A stretch of 64,000 bases of DNA from the NCBI RefSeq assembly GCF_012396615.1, contig NZ_JAAXPV010000007.1, positions 1 to 64,000 of the forward strand. Reading direction: 5' to 3'. Every line of letters starts with the position of its first letter. The stretch's first letter is position 1. Below the pieces are notes generated by a model, which was given only the letters and a program-made list of their open reading frames with translations, had not been told where the DNA came from and ran no database searches. Source of the DNA: Rothia terrae (GTDB lineage: Bacteria; Actinomycetota; Actinomycetes; Actinomycetales; Micrococcaceae). Positions 7,410 through 16,852 of the stretch are shown here, piece by piece. A program made the position numbers and the translations under genes.

Positions 7410-8609
7410 TTACTTAGCGGTAGGAATGCTACCGTGCGGATCAATAACATACTTCAATGATGAACCCTTATCGAAGTCCGCGTATGCCTGAGGTGCCTCA
7501 TCAAGGCTAATGACCTTGATGTTGAGCATATCTGAAAGATAAGGCATACGATCCCACAGAATCGACATCATCAATTCACGGTTGTAATGCATAACCGGTG
7601 CCTGACCACCGGCAATACGAGGCGATTTAATCCAAGCATCACCGAAGTTGAGAGAGTAAACACCCTCACGCTCAGCAGGAACAGGAGAAATAGGGTTAGC
7701 ACCATAAACACCGATGATGCCGGTTGCTCCACCGGGGCGGGTTGCATCCAGAACCTGATTGATAGCGTAAGACGATTTGGTCTTCTCAGCTTCTTCGCCC
7801 AGACCGTGTGCTTCGTTGCCTACATAGTCAACTGCGCAGTCAACATAGGGAGTGCCAAGGATAGCTTCAATCGCATCATTGATGGAGTCAACCTTGGAAA
7901 GGTTGATGGTCTCGCAACCATTCTGGCGAACCAGTTCCAAACGATCCTCATAGTAATCACCCACGATGATGCAAGATGCGCCCATGAGGCGAGCAGCAGC
8001 AGCACCACAGCGACCTACCGGACCAGCACCTGCAATATAGACAGTAGAACCAGGCTTCACACCTGCTTCGACCAGACCATGGTAAGCAGTGGGCAAAATA
8101 TCGGAAAGCACTGCAAGGTCTAGAATTTTCTCCATTGCCTGATCCCTGTCAGGGAAACGAAGAAGCTGGAAGTCAGCGTAGGGCACGAACATGTATTCTG
8201 CCTGGCCGCCTGCGAAGCCACCAAGGTTGAAACCGTAGGCTGCACAGGAAACCTCAGGGTTAGTAGTTTCGCAAACCTCGGTGCGTCCGTTGCGGCAGTT
8301 GCGGCAACGACCACACGCTACGTTAAAGGGTACAGAAACGATGTCACCGGGCTTGAGGAACTCAACATCTGAACCGACTTCTACAACTTCACCGGTCATT
8401 TCATGGCCCATCACCATACCTTCGGGTACAGGGAAGGAGCCACGGTAGATGTGCAAGTCACTGCCACAGATATTGGTAGCAATCAGCTTGACGATAACGC
8501 CATGGGGGGCTTTTTTGCCGTTAGGCATTTCTAGCTTGGGGAAGTCAAGGGTATCCACGCGCATATCTTTGACGCCGTGGAATACTACTGCGCGATTTTT
8601 ATCTGCCAT
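7410..8609 (-). CDS. fdhA: Zinc-dependent alcohol dehydrogenase, glutathione-independent formaldehyde dehydrogenase type
   Basis: A 399-residue medium-chain dehydrogenase closest in layout to the Pseudomonas-type formaldehyde dismutase/dehydrogenase, which oxidises formaldehyde or other aldehydes with NAD+. Catalytic zinc ligands: Cys48 (NICGSD), His69 (GHE) and Asp170 (VLSDILPTAYHG). Structural zinc ligands: Cys99, Cys102, Cys105 and Cys113. Rossmann motif GAGPVGRCGAAAA from residue 194. A long insertion after the Rossmann core (GLGEEAEKTKSSYAINQ) is typical of this subfamily and absent from ordinary ADHs. A monocistronic unit with its own terminator. Role probably aldehyde detoxification. 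Exact substrate is inference. Confidence 0.9.
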   Translation of the reverse strand: MADKNRAVVFHGVKDMRVDTLDFPKLEMPNGKKAPHGVIVKLIATNICGSDLHIYRGSFPVPEGMVMGHEMTGEVVEVGSDVEFLKPGDIVSVPFNVACGRCRNCRNGRTEVCETTNPEVSCAAYGFNLGGFAGGQAEYMFVPYADFQLLRFPDRDQAMEKILDLAVLSDILPTAYHGLVEAGVKPGSTVYIAGAGPVGRCGAAAARLMGASCIIVGDYYEDRLELVRQNGCETINLSKVDSINDAIEAILGTPYVDCAVDYVGNEAHGLGEEAEKTKSSYAINQVLDATRPGGATGIIGVYGANPISPVPAEREGVYSLNFGDAWIKSPRIAGGQAPVMHYNRELMMSILWDRMPYLSDMLNIKVISLDEAPQAYADFDKGSSLKYVIDPHGSIPTAK

Positions 8610-8906
8610 GATTTTTCCTCACTGCTTTCTTCTTTGAGGAAGCTCTTAGGGTTGAAGCTAAAACTCTTGACGAGGAATAGTCCCTCAGAAGAGGGAGTGT
8701 TTTATTCATCTCAAGGGGCTTTTAGCTTCTTCGTAAGCTTAGCAGAGGGGAGGGTAAAACAAGATCTTCACCTACCCATTGAAAGAGAACAAAAAATCGT
8801 TGTTACGAATCGACGGGGATAGGCAGTAAAGTTGCAAACGACAAGAAATCACACCGATTTTGAGGCTCCCTGCGCCTTACACAGAAGCGATTGGTCAGAT
8901 TTATCT

Positions 8907-11579
8907 ATGAGCTATTTACACGAACGCGTCACAGACAACGAAACTCACATTCAACCAGATGTTCGAGTACTGGGAGCACGCCAGAACAACCTGCAAAACG
9001 TCGATCTTTCTGTACCGCGCGATGCTCTCGTCGTTTTCACCGGTGTCTCGGGATCGGGGAAATCCTCTCTTGCCTTTGGAACTCTCTATGCAGAATCACA
9101 GCGCCGTTATCTAGAGTCGGTAGCACCCTATGCCCGCCGTCTTATCGATCAGGCAGGAGTGCCCGACGTCGACTCCATTACCGGGATGCCTCCAGCCGTA
9201 GCCCTACAGCAACAGCGAGGTGGACAAAACTCACGATCGACCGTTGGTAGCATCACTACCATCTCAAGTCTGGTTCGTATGTTGTTTTCACGCGCCGGTC
9301 AATATCCAGAGCATCAGAGCATGCTCTATGCTGAGGATTTCTCTGCCAACACACCGCAGGGTGCATGCCCTCAATGCTATGGAATTGGCAGAGTCTATGA
9401 AGTTCCCGAAGATCGCATGGTTCCCGATCCCACCAAGACCATCCGTGAACGGGCCATAGCTTCTTGGCCTACCGCCTGGCACGGGCATCAACTTCGAGAC
9501 GTTTTAGTGGCACTTGGCTACGATGTGGACGTCCCTTGGAAAGATCTTCCGAAAAAAGATCGCGACTGGATTCTTTATACGGACGAAACCCCGCACGTAC
9601 CGGTCTACTCGCGAATGACACTTGCCGAAGCTCAAGCAGCCAAAAAAGCAGGTGCTGAGCCTTCTTACAGCGGCACCTATGTGGGCGCAAAACGCTATGT
9701 ACTGGATACTTTTGCCAACACTAAAAGTGCCTCCATGAAGCGCAAGGTGGCGCAGTTTCTCACATCCATCCCGTGCCCAGCCTGCCACGGTAAACGCATC
9801 AAATCAGAGGCTCTCTCCGTCACCTTTGCAGGGTTAGATATAGCTGATTTCTCCCACCTGCCTCTCCATGAGCTAACCAGTCTTCTTGAAAAAGCTGTTG
9901 AAGATGCTTCCCGCAAAATACCCCTAAATGCAAGGGAGGAAGAAGCGCTGGGGCAAGGCTTGCACCAAAAAACGGGAGAAGAAGCTACAGAGCCCGGCAC
10001 TCCCGCAAATGGACTTACCACTGAGATAGAACCGGAAGCTCTTAAGGCTCCCCCTCAGCCTACTGAAAAACTCGCCGCTACCTCTCGGCTGGCCACTGGC
10101 CTCATTGAGCGTCTTCGCCCCATTATTGACCTCGGCTTAGGCTATCTTTCTCTCGATCGGATGACCCCCACCCTTTCCGGGGGCGAACTGCAACGGTTGC
10201 GCTTAGCTACTCAGCTGACCTCTGAACTTTTTGGTGTGGTCTACGTATTAGATGAACCCTCTGCTGGGCTTCACCCTCAAGACACCCGTGCTCTTCTAGG
10301 CGTTCTTGACGGGCTCAAAGCACGAGGAAATAGTTTGTTTGTGGTGGAGCATTCTATTGAAGTAATGAAACATGCTGACTGGATTGTGGATGTAGGGCCA
10401 GGAGCTGGAGAACATGGTGGTCGAGTTCTTTACAGCGGTGAAGTTGATGGTTTAGCGTACGTCCAGGAATCTCTTACACGCGGTTACCTCTTTGGAGACA
10501 GTGGGCTCGCGCCACATACTCCGCGGAAACCCGAGCAGTGGATAAAACTTTCTGGAGTGAGCCGAAATAATCTCCATAACGTAGATGTACAAATTCCTCT
10601 AGGTATTCTCACTGTGGTCACAGGTGTTTCAGGTTCGGGGAAATCTAGCTTAGTCAGCCAGTGCCTACCTCAACTGGTAGGGCATCGCCTAGGTAAAACG
10701 GCGCAGGTAGATGAATCACCCGTTGAGGGAGATGAAATTCTAAGGGCCGAGCAGACCCCCGAAACGAGGGGAACTGTTGAAGGTGATTTCAGCGGGATAC
10801 GCCGCGTGGTTGCCATCGATCAGAAACCTATTGGGCGAACACCTCGTTCAAATATTGCAACCTACACAGGGCTCTTTGACCATGTACGCCGTCGTTTTGC
10901 CGATACCGCTGAGGCCAAACGCCGGGGATACAAACCAGGCAGATTCTCCTTTAATGTAGCGGGCGGACGCTGCCCCACCTGCGAAGGTGAAGGGTCAGTG
11001 ATGGTAGAGCTACTCTTCTTGCCATCGGTCTATACAAAATGCCCTGATTGCCACGGCACTCGTTATCAGTCGAGCACTTTGGAAATTTTGTGGCGAGGTA
11101 AGAACGTGTCAGAAGTTTTGGAATTGAGTGTGGACGAAGCCTTGGAGTTTTTTGAGGGAGAGTTCGATATTATGCGTTCATTGACTGCGCTGAGTGATGT
11201 TGGATTGGGTTATCTGCGTTTGGGGCAGCCTGCTACAGAGTTATCTGGTGGTGAGGCTCAACGAGTCAAACTTGCCTCTGAATTGCAGAGGGCTCAACGG
11301 GGCGACACTCTCTATGTACTGGATGAGCCCACTACAGGTTTACATTGCTCTGATGCAGACCGCTTGATGTCTCATCTTCAGACCTTAGTGGATTCCGGTA
11401 ACACGGTAGTGATGGTTGAGCTTGATATGCGAATTATTGCAACGGCAGATTATGTGATAGACATGGGCCCTGGCGCAGGAGATGACGGGGGTCAGGTTGT
11501 TGCCGCTGGCACCCCATCGCAGGTGGCGACTTCAGCAAAAAGTGTTTCTGCACCATTTTTAGCGGCGGCCTTGAAGTAA
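8907..11579 (+). CDS. UvrA-like ABC ATPase (UvrA2 type)
   Basis: A twin-ABC excinuclease A paralogue. From a TTG at 8832 it would be 915 residues; from ATG 8907 it is 890, and homology to UvrA begins at [11 protein letters not shown] just after, so 8907 is preferred, though neither start has a strong ribosome site. Walker A motifs GVSGSGKSS occur twice (about residues 46 and 573 from 8907). ABC signatures [12 protein letters not shown] and [12 protein letters not shown] are present, as are zinc-finger pairs CPQC, CPAC, CPTC and CPDC. It is shorter than canonical UvrA (about 940-980). The segment between the first Walker A and CPAC looks reduced, as in UvrA2 proteins that lack the UvrB-binding domain. 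Such proteins are linked to drug tolerance or accessory repair; the role here is inferred. Confidence 0.88.
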   Translation: MSYLHERVTDNETHIQPDVRVLGARQNNLQNVDLSVPRDALVVFTGVSGSGKSSLAFGTLYAESQRRYLESVAPYARRLIDQAGVPDVDSITGMPPAVALQQQRGGQNSRSTVGSITTISSLVRMLFSRAGQYPEHQSMLYAEDFSANTPQGACPQCYGIGRVYEVPEDRMVPDPTKTIRERAIASWPTAWHGHQLRDVLVALGYDVDVPWKDLPKKDRDWILYTDETPHVPVYSRMTLAEAQAAKKAGAEPSYSGTYVGAKRYVLDTFANTKSASMKRKVAQFLTSIPCPACHGKRIKSEALSVTFAGLDIADFSHLPLHELTSLLEKAVEDASRKIPLNAREEEALGQGLHQKTGEEATEPGTPANGLTTEIEPEALKAPPQPTEKLAATSRLATGLIERLRPIIDLGLGYLSLDRMTPTLSGGELQRLRLATQLTSELFGVVYVLDEPSAGLHPQDTRALLGVLDGLKARGNSLFVVEHSIEVMKHADWIVDVGPGAGEHGGRVLYSGEVDGLAYVQESLTRGYLFGDSGLAPHTPRKPEQWIKLSGVSRNNLHNVDVQIPLGILTVVTGVSGSGKSSLVSQCLPQLVGHRLGKTAQVDESPVEGDEILRAEQTPETRGTVEGDFSGIRRVVAIDQKPIGRTPRSNIATYTGLFDHVRRRFADTAEAKRRGYKPGRFSFNVAGGRCPTCEGEGSVMVELLFLPSVYTKCPDCHGTRYQSSTLEILWRGKNVSEVLELSVDEALEFFEGEFDIMRSLTALSDVGLGYLRLGQPATELSGGEAQRVKLASELQRAQRGDTLYVLDEPTTGLHCSDADRLMSHLQTLVDSGNTVVMVELDMRIIATADYVIDMGPGAGDDGGQVVAAGTPSQVATSAKSVSAPFLAAALK

Positions 11580-11822
11580 GAATGTATTCATGGTTTGGAA
11601 GAGTTATTTATAATCCTTCTAAATTAAGTAACGCATTGAACTTTATGGGCTACCTTTCGCCCTCCCTCCCCCGGCTCATCTGGTGATCTTATAGGGGGGG
11701 GTAGCATCTTTTGATCGCGGTAGACCGATTCGGTAACTTCGAAAGAATTTTGTAGATATTCATCTCTCCACTACAGTTAGAACAGTAAGTTTTCTTAGTA
11801 TCACTAGATTCAAGGAGTAACC

Positions 11823-12359
11823 ATGGCTGACCTCAGCAATAAAAAAGTTCTTATTCTCGCTAGCCAGGGCGTAGAGCAGATTGAACTTACCTCACCCCGT
11901 GATGCACTCAAGGACGCCGGCGCGCAGGTTTCACTAGCAGCCCCTCAAGGCAAAGAATTCCAGGGCATGAACGGCGACTGGGAGAAAGCAGATACTTTCA
12001 CCCCTGACCTCGCATTGGCAGACGTTAACGTTGAGGACTTCGATGCGCTTGTTCTCGCCGGCGGTACCCTCAACGCCGATGCAATGCGTATCAACCCTGA
12101 GGCTCGCTCCATTACCGTTCAGTTCTTTGAGGCAGAGAAGCCCGTTGCGGCAATCTGCCATGCACCCTGGTTGCTCATCGATTCCAAGAAGGTTGAAGGC
12201 AAAAAGCTAACCTCCTACACTTCGGTGAAGCTGGACCTTCAAAACGCTGGTGCCGAATGGGTTGATGAAGAAGTTGTGGAAGACGGCAATCTCATTACCA
12301 GCCGTAACCCCGGCGATCTTGAGGCTTTCAACAAGGCGATTATCGCGAAGTTGAGCTAA
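11823..12359 (+). CDS. PfpI/YhbO-type DJ-1 superfamily protein
   Basis: A 178-residue class I glutamine-amidotransferase-fold protein of the PfpI group (annotated as intracellular protease, deglycase or general stress protein). The nucleophile is Cys112 in AAICHAPWLL, followed by His113. Glu18 in GVEQIEL is the conserved acid that contacts the Cys. The nucleophile elbow and GGTLNADAMR (about 80-89) match the family. Strong AAGGAG ribosome site 6 bp before the ATG. Preceded by a 240-bp gap with its promoter and followed by a strong terminator, so monocistronic. A stress role is typical of the family but not shown here. Confidence 0.92.
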   Translation: MADLSNKKVLILASQGVEQIELTSPRDALKDAGAQVSLAAPQGKEFQGMNGDWEKADTFTPDLALADVNVEDFDALVLAGGTLNADAMRINPEARSITVQFFEAEKPVAAICHAPWLLIDSKKVEGKKLTSYTSVKLDLQNAGAEWVDEEVVEDGNLITSRNPGDLEAFNKAIIAKLS

Positions 12360-12423
12360 TTCCTGAATGATAAGCCAGAACTTTCCTTGTTGATATCGCT
12401 TCTACGGTTGCGAGGACAGTAAT

Positions 12424-12466
12424 GTCAAGCCCCGAGCGCACTGATACATGTGCCTCGGGGCTTGAC
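12424..12466. terminator. Terminator of the PfpI-family gene
   Basis: A perfect 13-bp stem: gtcaagccccgag (12424-12436) with ctcggggcttgac (12454-12466), followed by TTATT. Confidence 0.85.
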
Positions 12467-12469
12467 TTA

Positions 12470-12791
12470 TTCACCTGACGCTCAGTGCGTTTGAACTCCA
12501 TAACGGAGTAGTTCGGTAGGCTTGGGAAAGAAAACACCGTCTCTTCAAAGATCGACGGGTGCCGGACAATCTGTATGCAAAACCCGCCAGGTTTTATTCT
12601 GGGCAACGTTCCGCTGAACCATCGAATGCAATCTGTTAATCCGATGATTATCCTATTTCACCGCAACTCTCATCTTCGCTGAGGCCTTCCGTTTTAGTCG
12701 GAGCCAGCAGCCTCAACCCGTAGTATGCTTTCTCTGCCAGCCCCAGCTGGGAGGGTGACTTTGAGGGCTTCAATCAAAACGAATAAGCCTC
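12470..12791 (-). pseudogene. Decayed IS5-family transposase C-terminus with one terminal repeat
   Basis: Read on the minus strand, fragments of a transposase C-terminal half appear in order: AEKAYYGLRLLAPTK (compare ADKGYIGLGLATPTR in the intact IS), then QNKTWRVL-like and a tail resembling the C-terminal tails of other IS5 relatives. It is interrupted by stops and frame changes. At 12781-12791, gaataagcctc matches the end of the IS terminal repeat. This is an old, heavily mutated relative of the two complete copies and explains most of the gene-free gap 12360-12946. Confidence 0.6.
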
Positions 12792-12946
12792 ATATTTTTG
12801 AATTTAATGAACAATAATCCATTCAAAAGTAGATTTAATCATTTTTATTATTTAGACTGTCGCAGTAAGCTAACAGATTCTACCCGCACTCGCAGGTAAC
12901 TTCCTTCAGCATCCCTCATCCCCCTCCCCGAAGAATAGGAATACCT

Positions 12947-13684
12947 ATGTCCCCCTCCCTTACCCGTCGCCAGGTTGCCAAAGGCGCTGTCTGGGCAACT
13001 CCCGTTGTTGTTACTACCGCTGCGGTTCCTGCCTATGCGGCTTCTAAGGACATATGTGCCTTGGATGCAGGAGCGTCGCTTGCCACGGGCTTTGAGTATG
13101 GCGAGAAAATTGTCGATGCAAACACTAACCGCACCACTGAGTACTTCACTCTGGATAGAGGTGGCATGGATGTTTATGGTCTTGATGCGGATGAAACCGT
13201 CACTTCCCTTTCAGTTACTCTTAGCGTTGAAAATGCTAACTCCACCCGCACTGCAGGAAATAATCAAGGTTTTGATGATCCTACACAAAATACAGTAAAT
13301 GTTGACGATTCTGGTTTGGGACCGGGTTGGACCCAGACAAGTGCAGCTCGCGCCCGCACCACTACCATCAATCTAGAAGATGGAGGAACAACCACTCGCA
13401 ATATGTGGTCTGTAACTTTTACCAATGATCCACTCTCCAGCGGTTCATATTCAACTGATGCTAACGGTTGCAAGACATTTGTTTCTAGCGACATCGTTAC
13501 CCGAACTGCAGGATACGCGCTCCAATACCCTAATATGGTGGCATACTCTGGAGACCCTGGAAATCTCATTGTGAGTCAGGTTGTTACCTACACAGCGACA
13601 ACCTCAAAGGGTAATACCATTGTTTACCAAGAATACATTCTCAATAATGATTCTATCCATGGGGTAGTCAAAAATATTACTTAA
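12947..13684 (+). CDS. Tat-exported hypothetical protein
   Basis: A 245-residue protein with a twin-arginine-type leader: TRRQVAKGAVWATPVVV (Arg7-Arg8), a hydrophobic core to about residue 28 and an AYA-AS cleavage site near residue 31. The mature part is Thr/Asn/Ser-rich and beta-rich with only two or so Cys (one early, DIC, and one in NGCKTF), suggesting an extracellular beta-sandwich with a possible disulfide. No catalytic motif. Weak GAAGAATAGG upstream region before the ATG. The leader closely resembles that of the 14963 protein, so the two are distant paralogues separated by an IS. Function unknown; a surface or secreted role is inferred from the leader only. Confidence 0.7.
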   Translation: MSPSLTRRQVAKGAVWATPVVVTTAAVPAYAASKDICALDAGASLATGFEYGEKIVDANTNRTTEYFTLDRGGMDVYGLDADETVTSLSVTLSVENANSTRTAGNNQGFDDPTQNTVNVDDSGLGPGWTQTSAARARTTTINLEDGGTTTRNMWSVTFTNDPLSSGSYSTDANGCKTFVSSDIVTRTAGYALQYPNMVAYSGDPGNLIVSQVVTYTATTSKGNTIVYQEYILNNDSIHGVVKNIT

Positions 13685-13829
13685 AGGTGAGGCCAACTTC
13701 TGAAAGCGCAGGAAATTCTGGTAGACCATACCTGGCGTTCTGGGCGAACAGAGTAACCTAAGCTTTGGAACTTTATGGATTCCATCACCCATGCACACCA
13801 TCTAAGCCGTCTACTGACTTTTATATTGA

Positions 13830-13866
13830 GATGCACGAGAGCCCTATTAAGGAAATCTCGTGCATC
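13830..13866 (+). terminator. Terminator after the Tat-exported protein gene
   Basis: A perfect 11-bp stem: gatgcacgaga (13830-13840) with tctcgtgcatc (13856-13866), followed by an AT-rich tract. Confidence 0.7.
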
Positions 13867-13924
13867 TTCATATTTTAAGATTAAAACCATTTATAGTTAT
13901 AGAAAAATCCTGGAGACGATCATT

Positions 13925-14828
13925 GAGGCTTATTCAAAAGTATGCACACACCCCACACCCACCAACTAGACAACGGCCCCACCAGTGGCAAAAAATTGAG
14001 GATAAATAACCACAAATACTCTCAACACCGCACCAAGAAGAACCGTTGCACCACCAGCGTACAACCGGCCTAACCGCCACGCAATTTGCCACACTACTGA
14101 CAACCCTGACCAACCAACTCATCTGGGGTAAACCAAGAGGAAGACCACCAGCCCTCACTCCAGCTCAGACACTCAAAACCACTCTGCTCTACCACCGACA
14201 CAACCTCACCGAAGAGCTACTTGCTGAAATCTTCACCGTCTCGCAACCTACCATCTCACGAACCATCAACACTATCGAAAAGGCGCTTGCAAAGGTCTTC
14301 AAACCTCTAGAACAGCCTTTGAAAATGAGCCTGGATGTACCAGCTTCTTTGGTTGTCGATGCAACTCTTGTACCCACCTAGAACTGGCGTTCACTAGGAA
14401 AAACAAATTTTTCGGGCAAACATAAACGAACCGGTTTCAACCACCAAGTCATCTGCACCCTCGATGGCAGGCTCCTAGTCATCACTGACCCGCTACCCGG
14501 GGCAAGGCATGATGCTCATGCTTTCACAGCTCACGGGCTAGATCAGCTACTGGATTCCTCGACTCTGGCCGATAAGGGCTATATAGGCCTGGGGCTAGCA
14601 ACCCCGACCAGGCGTAAGCCTGGTGTGAAAGTGCCTCAGGGTGTCAAGGATAATAATCGCATTATCAATAGATGACGGGCTGTGGTGGAGCGGGTTATCG
14701 CTCAAGTGAAGACCTGGCGGGTTCTTTATTCGAGGTTTAGACGGCCGTTGAGTTTGTATCGGCAGGTGTTTTCTTCTGGTGCGGGGTCTGGTGTTTTATG
14801 CGGCTGGGAGGACTTTTGAATAAGCCTC
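13925..14828 (+). mobile_element. IS5-family insertion sequence, complete copy 2 (904 bp)
   Basis: It has the same terminal repeats as copy 1: gaggcttattcaaaag at 13925 and its complement ending at 14828. It is nearly identical throughout and in the opposite orientation. The flanks are ATT and TTT, so no clean 3-bp duplication is seen. It separates two genes for Tat-exported proteins. Confidence 0.9.
14046..14819 (+). pseudogene. IS5-family DDE transposase with two in-frame stops
   Basis: The same 257-codon frame as copy 1, with a TTG start at 14046 and the final TGA at 14817-14819 inside the terminal repeat. Codon 112 is TAG (14379-14381) where copy 1 has TGG (Trp in LVPTWNW), a single-base nonsense change. 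Codon 210 is TGA (14673-14675), exactly as in copy 1. There are no indels between the two genes. Asp105 precedes the TAG; Asp156 and Glu215 follow it. This copy cannot make an active transposase even if the shared TGA were read through. Confidence 0.9.
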
Positions 14829-14962
14829 TTTGGTTTTTATGATTTTTGTGCACGAGATCCTGGTTTTTCGAACTATTAGCGTATGTGAATTAGTGGCAAG
14901 GAAAATATGGGTCACTGTAGTTCACTGGCGCTTTCCCCCGCACTAGAAAAATTAGGGAAATA

Positions 14963-15567
14963 ATGAGCTCACACATTTCACGCCGTTCGCTCGCGAAGGG
15001 CGTCGCCGGGGCAACCCCGGCAGTAATGGCGACGGCGGCGGTGCCGGCGTATGCGTCTTGGCCCAAGGACTACACTTTTACGGCATCTTGGTTCTCTGAA
15101 TACGAAACTTTCAACAATGGGCAGTGTGATATCGGCTCTGGTTATGTTGATTATTTTACTTTTTACACTGATGCTAGTTTCAACGGCGAAGCACCCGGAT
15201 TTGGCGTAACTGAGCTTAATAATTCTCCCACTACCGGAGTAACTCTGAATAATGTTCAGATGCAGGTAGCGTTTCCTGCAAACCTAATTACCCGTTTGAC
15301 CGTAGTTCAGGGAGACTACACGGTTTCAGGTCCGACAACTATTACGATGCCTGGGGCACCTTATAACCAGTACGATGTCTTCACTTTCACCTTCACAGGG
15401 CAAAACACCGGCACAACTTCCCCCACAAACACAACTTGGCCGGGCTCTAACTTGTAACCGACGTAAGTTACTACAATGACGTCTGTGTGCCGAACGGCGG
15501 CGAAAGCTACTACATCCGCTATACCGGTAGCTTCACAACAGATAACGGTGTAACCGTGGTTGGTTAG
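14963..15567 (+). pseudogene. Tat-exported hypothetical protein, probably frameshifted near the 3' end
   Basis: The first frame gives 164 residues (stop 15455-15457) with a twin-arginine-type leader SRRSLAKGVAGATPAVM (Arg7-Arg8) and an AYA-SW cleavage site near residue 31. The mature region is beta-rich, Thr/Asn/Tyr-rich, with a single Cys early (GQCDIGSG). Directly after the stop another frame runs 15451-15567 and encodes YYNDVCVPNGGESYYIRY..., with the expected second Cys and the same residue bias, ending just before a terminator. A one-base change near 15448-15457 would join them into about 201 residues. AGGGAA precedes the ATG. Either a frameshift mutation or a genuine early stop; I favour the first. 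Confidence 0.6.
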
Positions 15568-15605
15568 AAACCAGCTTCATATAGTCATCTATTACCTAAT
15601 ATAGG

Positions 15606-15638
15606 CGGGGCGTTTCTTTAGGGCGACGCCCCGTTTTT
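15606..15638 (+). terminator. Terminator after the second Tat-exported protein
   Basis: The stem cggggcgt (15606-15613) / acgccccg (15626-15633) is followed by TTTTT. Confidence 0.85.
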
Positions 15639-15660
15639 GTGTGTAAAGACTTCCTGCGAA

Positions 15661-15732
15661 GCTAGCGGGCGTCGTAGCCAACTGGCTCGGGGTTGGCGTT
15701 TAAGGGGAAGTTGGCGCACGGCGTCCGCTAGC
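15661..15732. repeat. Long imperfect inverted repeat, unassigned
   Basis: Arms 15661-15674 (gctagcgggcgtcg) and 15719-15732 (cggcgtccgctagc) pair along 14 positions with two G-U pairs in RNA, enclosing a 44-nt loop. It lies in the gene-free stretch between two terminators and has no T-run, so it is not a simple terminator. Possibly a REP-like element. Confidence 0.4.
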
Positions 15733-15845
15733 GCGCCCTCACCCACGAACCTAAAAACCAGCATCCGCATTCTAAAGCAGGATTAGCGCCGTAGAATTAC
15801 AGCAAACAACCCACAGCAATGTTTTAGAGTAAAGCAATACAAAAA

Positions 15846-15881
15846 GGTGGGGCGCCCTCTTGACGAGGACGCCCCACCTTT
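15846..15881 (-). terminator. Terminator of the sucCD operon
   Basis: A perfect 9-bp stem, ggtggggcg (15846-15854) / cgccccacc (15870-15878), 22 bp after the sucD stop. On the minus strand it is followed by TTTTT. Confidence 0.85.
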
Positions 15882-15900
15882 TCGCTGTGTAGAAGCTGGT

Positions 15901-16818
15901 TTACTTAGCTGCGAAGATGTCGCGCATGAGCTGAGCTGCTTCTGACGGGGTCTTGCCGACCTTCACGCCTGCTGCTTCGAGAGCTTCCTTCTTAGCGGCT
16001 GCGGTACCTGATGAGCCTGAGACGATTGCGCCTGCGTGACCCATGGTCTTGCCTTCGGGAGCGGTGAAGCCTGCAACGTAGCCGACAACGGGCTTGGTGA
16101 CGTTTGCCTTGATGAACTCTGCTGCGCGTTCCTCAGCGTCGCCACCGATTTCACCGATCATGACGATGGCTTCAGTTTCAGGGTCAGCTTCGAATGCTTC
16201 GAGAGCGTCGATGTGGGTGGTGCCGATGACGGGGTCACCGCCGATGCCGATTGCGGTGGTGAATCCGATGTCACGCAGTTCGAACATCATCTGGTAGGTC
16301 AGGGTACCTGACTTTGAGACCAGACCAATCTTGCCCTTGCCGGTGATGTTGCCGGGGGTGATGCCTACGTTGGCTTCGCCGGGGGTGATGATACCGGGGC
16401 AGTTGGGTCCGATGATGCGGGTAATCTGCTTGCCGTTAGCGTCGACCTTTGACTTTGCGTGTGCCCAGAATTCAGCTGAATCCTGTACGGGAATGCCTTC
16501 GGTGATGACTACTACCAGGGGAACTTCAGCGTCGATAGCTTCGATGACTGCGTCCTTGGTGAATGCCGGCGGAACGAAAACGATGGAGACGTTCGCACCG
16601 GTCTTTTCTACAGCTTCTGATACTGAACCGAAGACGTCCAGCTCTACTTCTTGGCCGTCCTTGTTGGTGTGGGTAACAGTGGTGCCAGCCTTGCGTGCGT
16701 TCACGCCACCAACAATGTTGGTGCCGTATGCGAGCATGCGTGCGGTGTGCTTTGAGCCTTCGCCGCCGGTGATGCCCTGAACGATGACCTTTGAGTCTTT
16801 GTTCAAAAAGATAGACAT
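15901..16818 (-). CDS. sucD: Succinate-CoA ligase (ADP-forming) subunit alpha
   Basis: A 305-residue alpha subunit of succinyl-CoA synthetase, which with SucC interconverts succinyl-CoA + ADP + Pi and succinate + ATP + CoA in the TCA cycle. N-terminal CoA-binding Rossmann domain with [13 protein letters not shown] (about 13-25). Ligase domain with IIGPNCPG (about 135-142). The phosphorylated catalytic His is His261 in [14 protein letters not shown]. Length and motif order are normal. Second gene of sucCD, 34 bp after sucC, with a strong terminator downstream. The start is supported by AGAAGG upstream. Confidence 0.97.
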   Translation of the reverse strand: MSIFLNKDSKVIVQGITGGEGSKHTARMLAYGTNIVGGVNARKAGTTVTHTNKDGQEVELDVFGSVSEAVEKTGANVSIVFVPPAFTKDAVIEAIDAEVPLVVVITEGIPVQDSAEFWAHAKSKVDANGKQITRIIGPNCPGIITPGEANVGITPGNITGKGKIGLVSKSGTLTYQMMFELRDIGFTTAIGIGGDPVIGTTHIDALEAFEADPETEAIVMIGEIGGDAEERAAEFIKANVTKPVVGYVAGFTAPEGKTMGHAGAIVSGSSGTAAAKKEALEAAGVKVGKTPSEAAQLMRDIFAAK

Positions 16819-16852
16819 AGTTTTTACCTTCTAAAAATATCTAACGGCGGTC

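Noticed and set aside
16331-16780. A long ORF opposite sucD
   Set aside because: It is a shadow; sucD is unambiguous.
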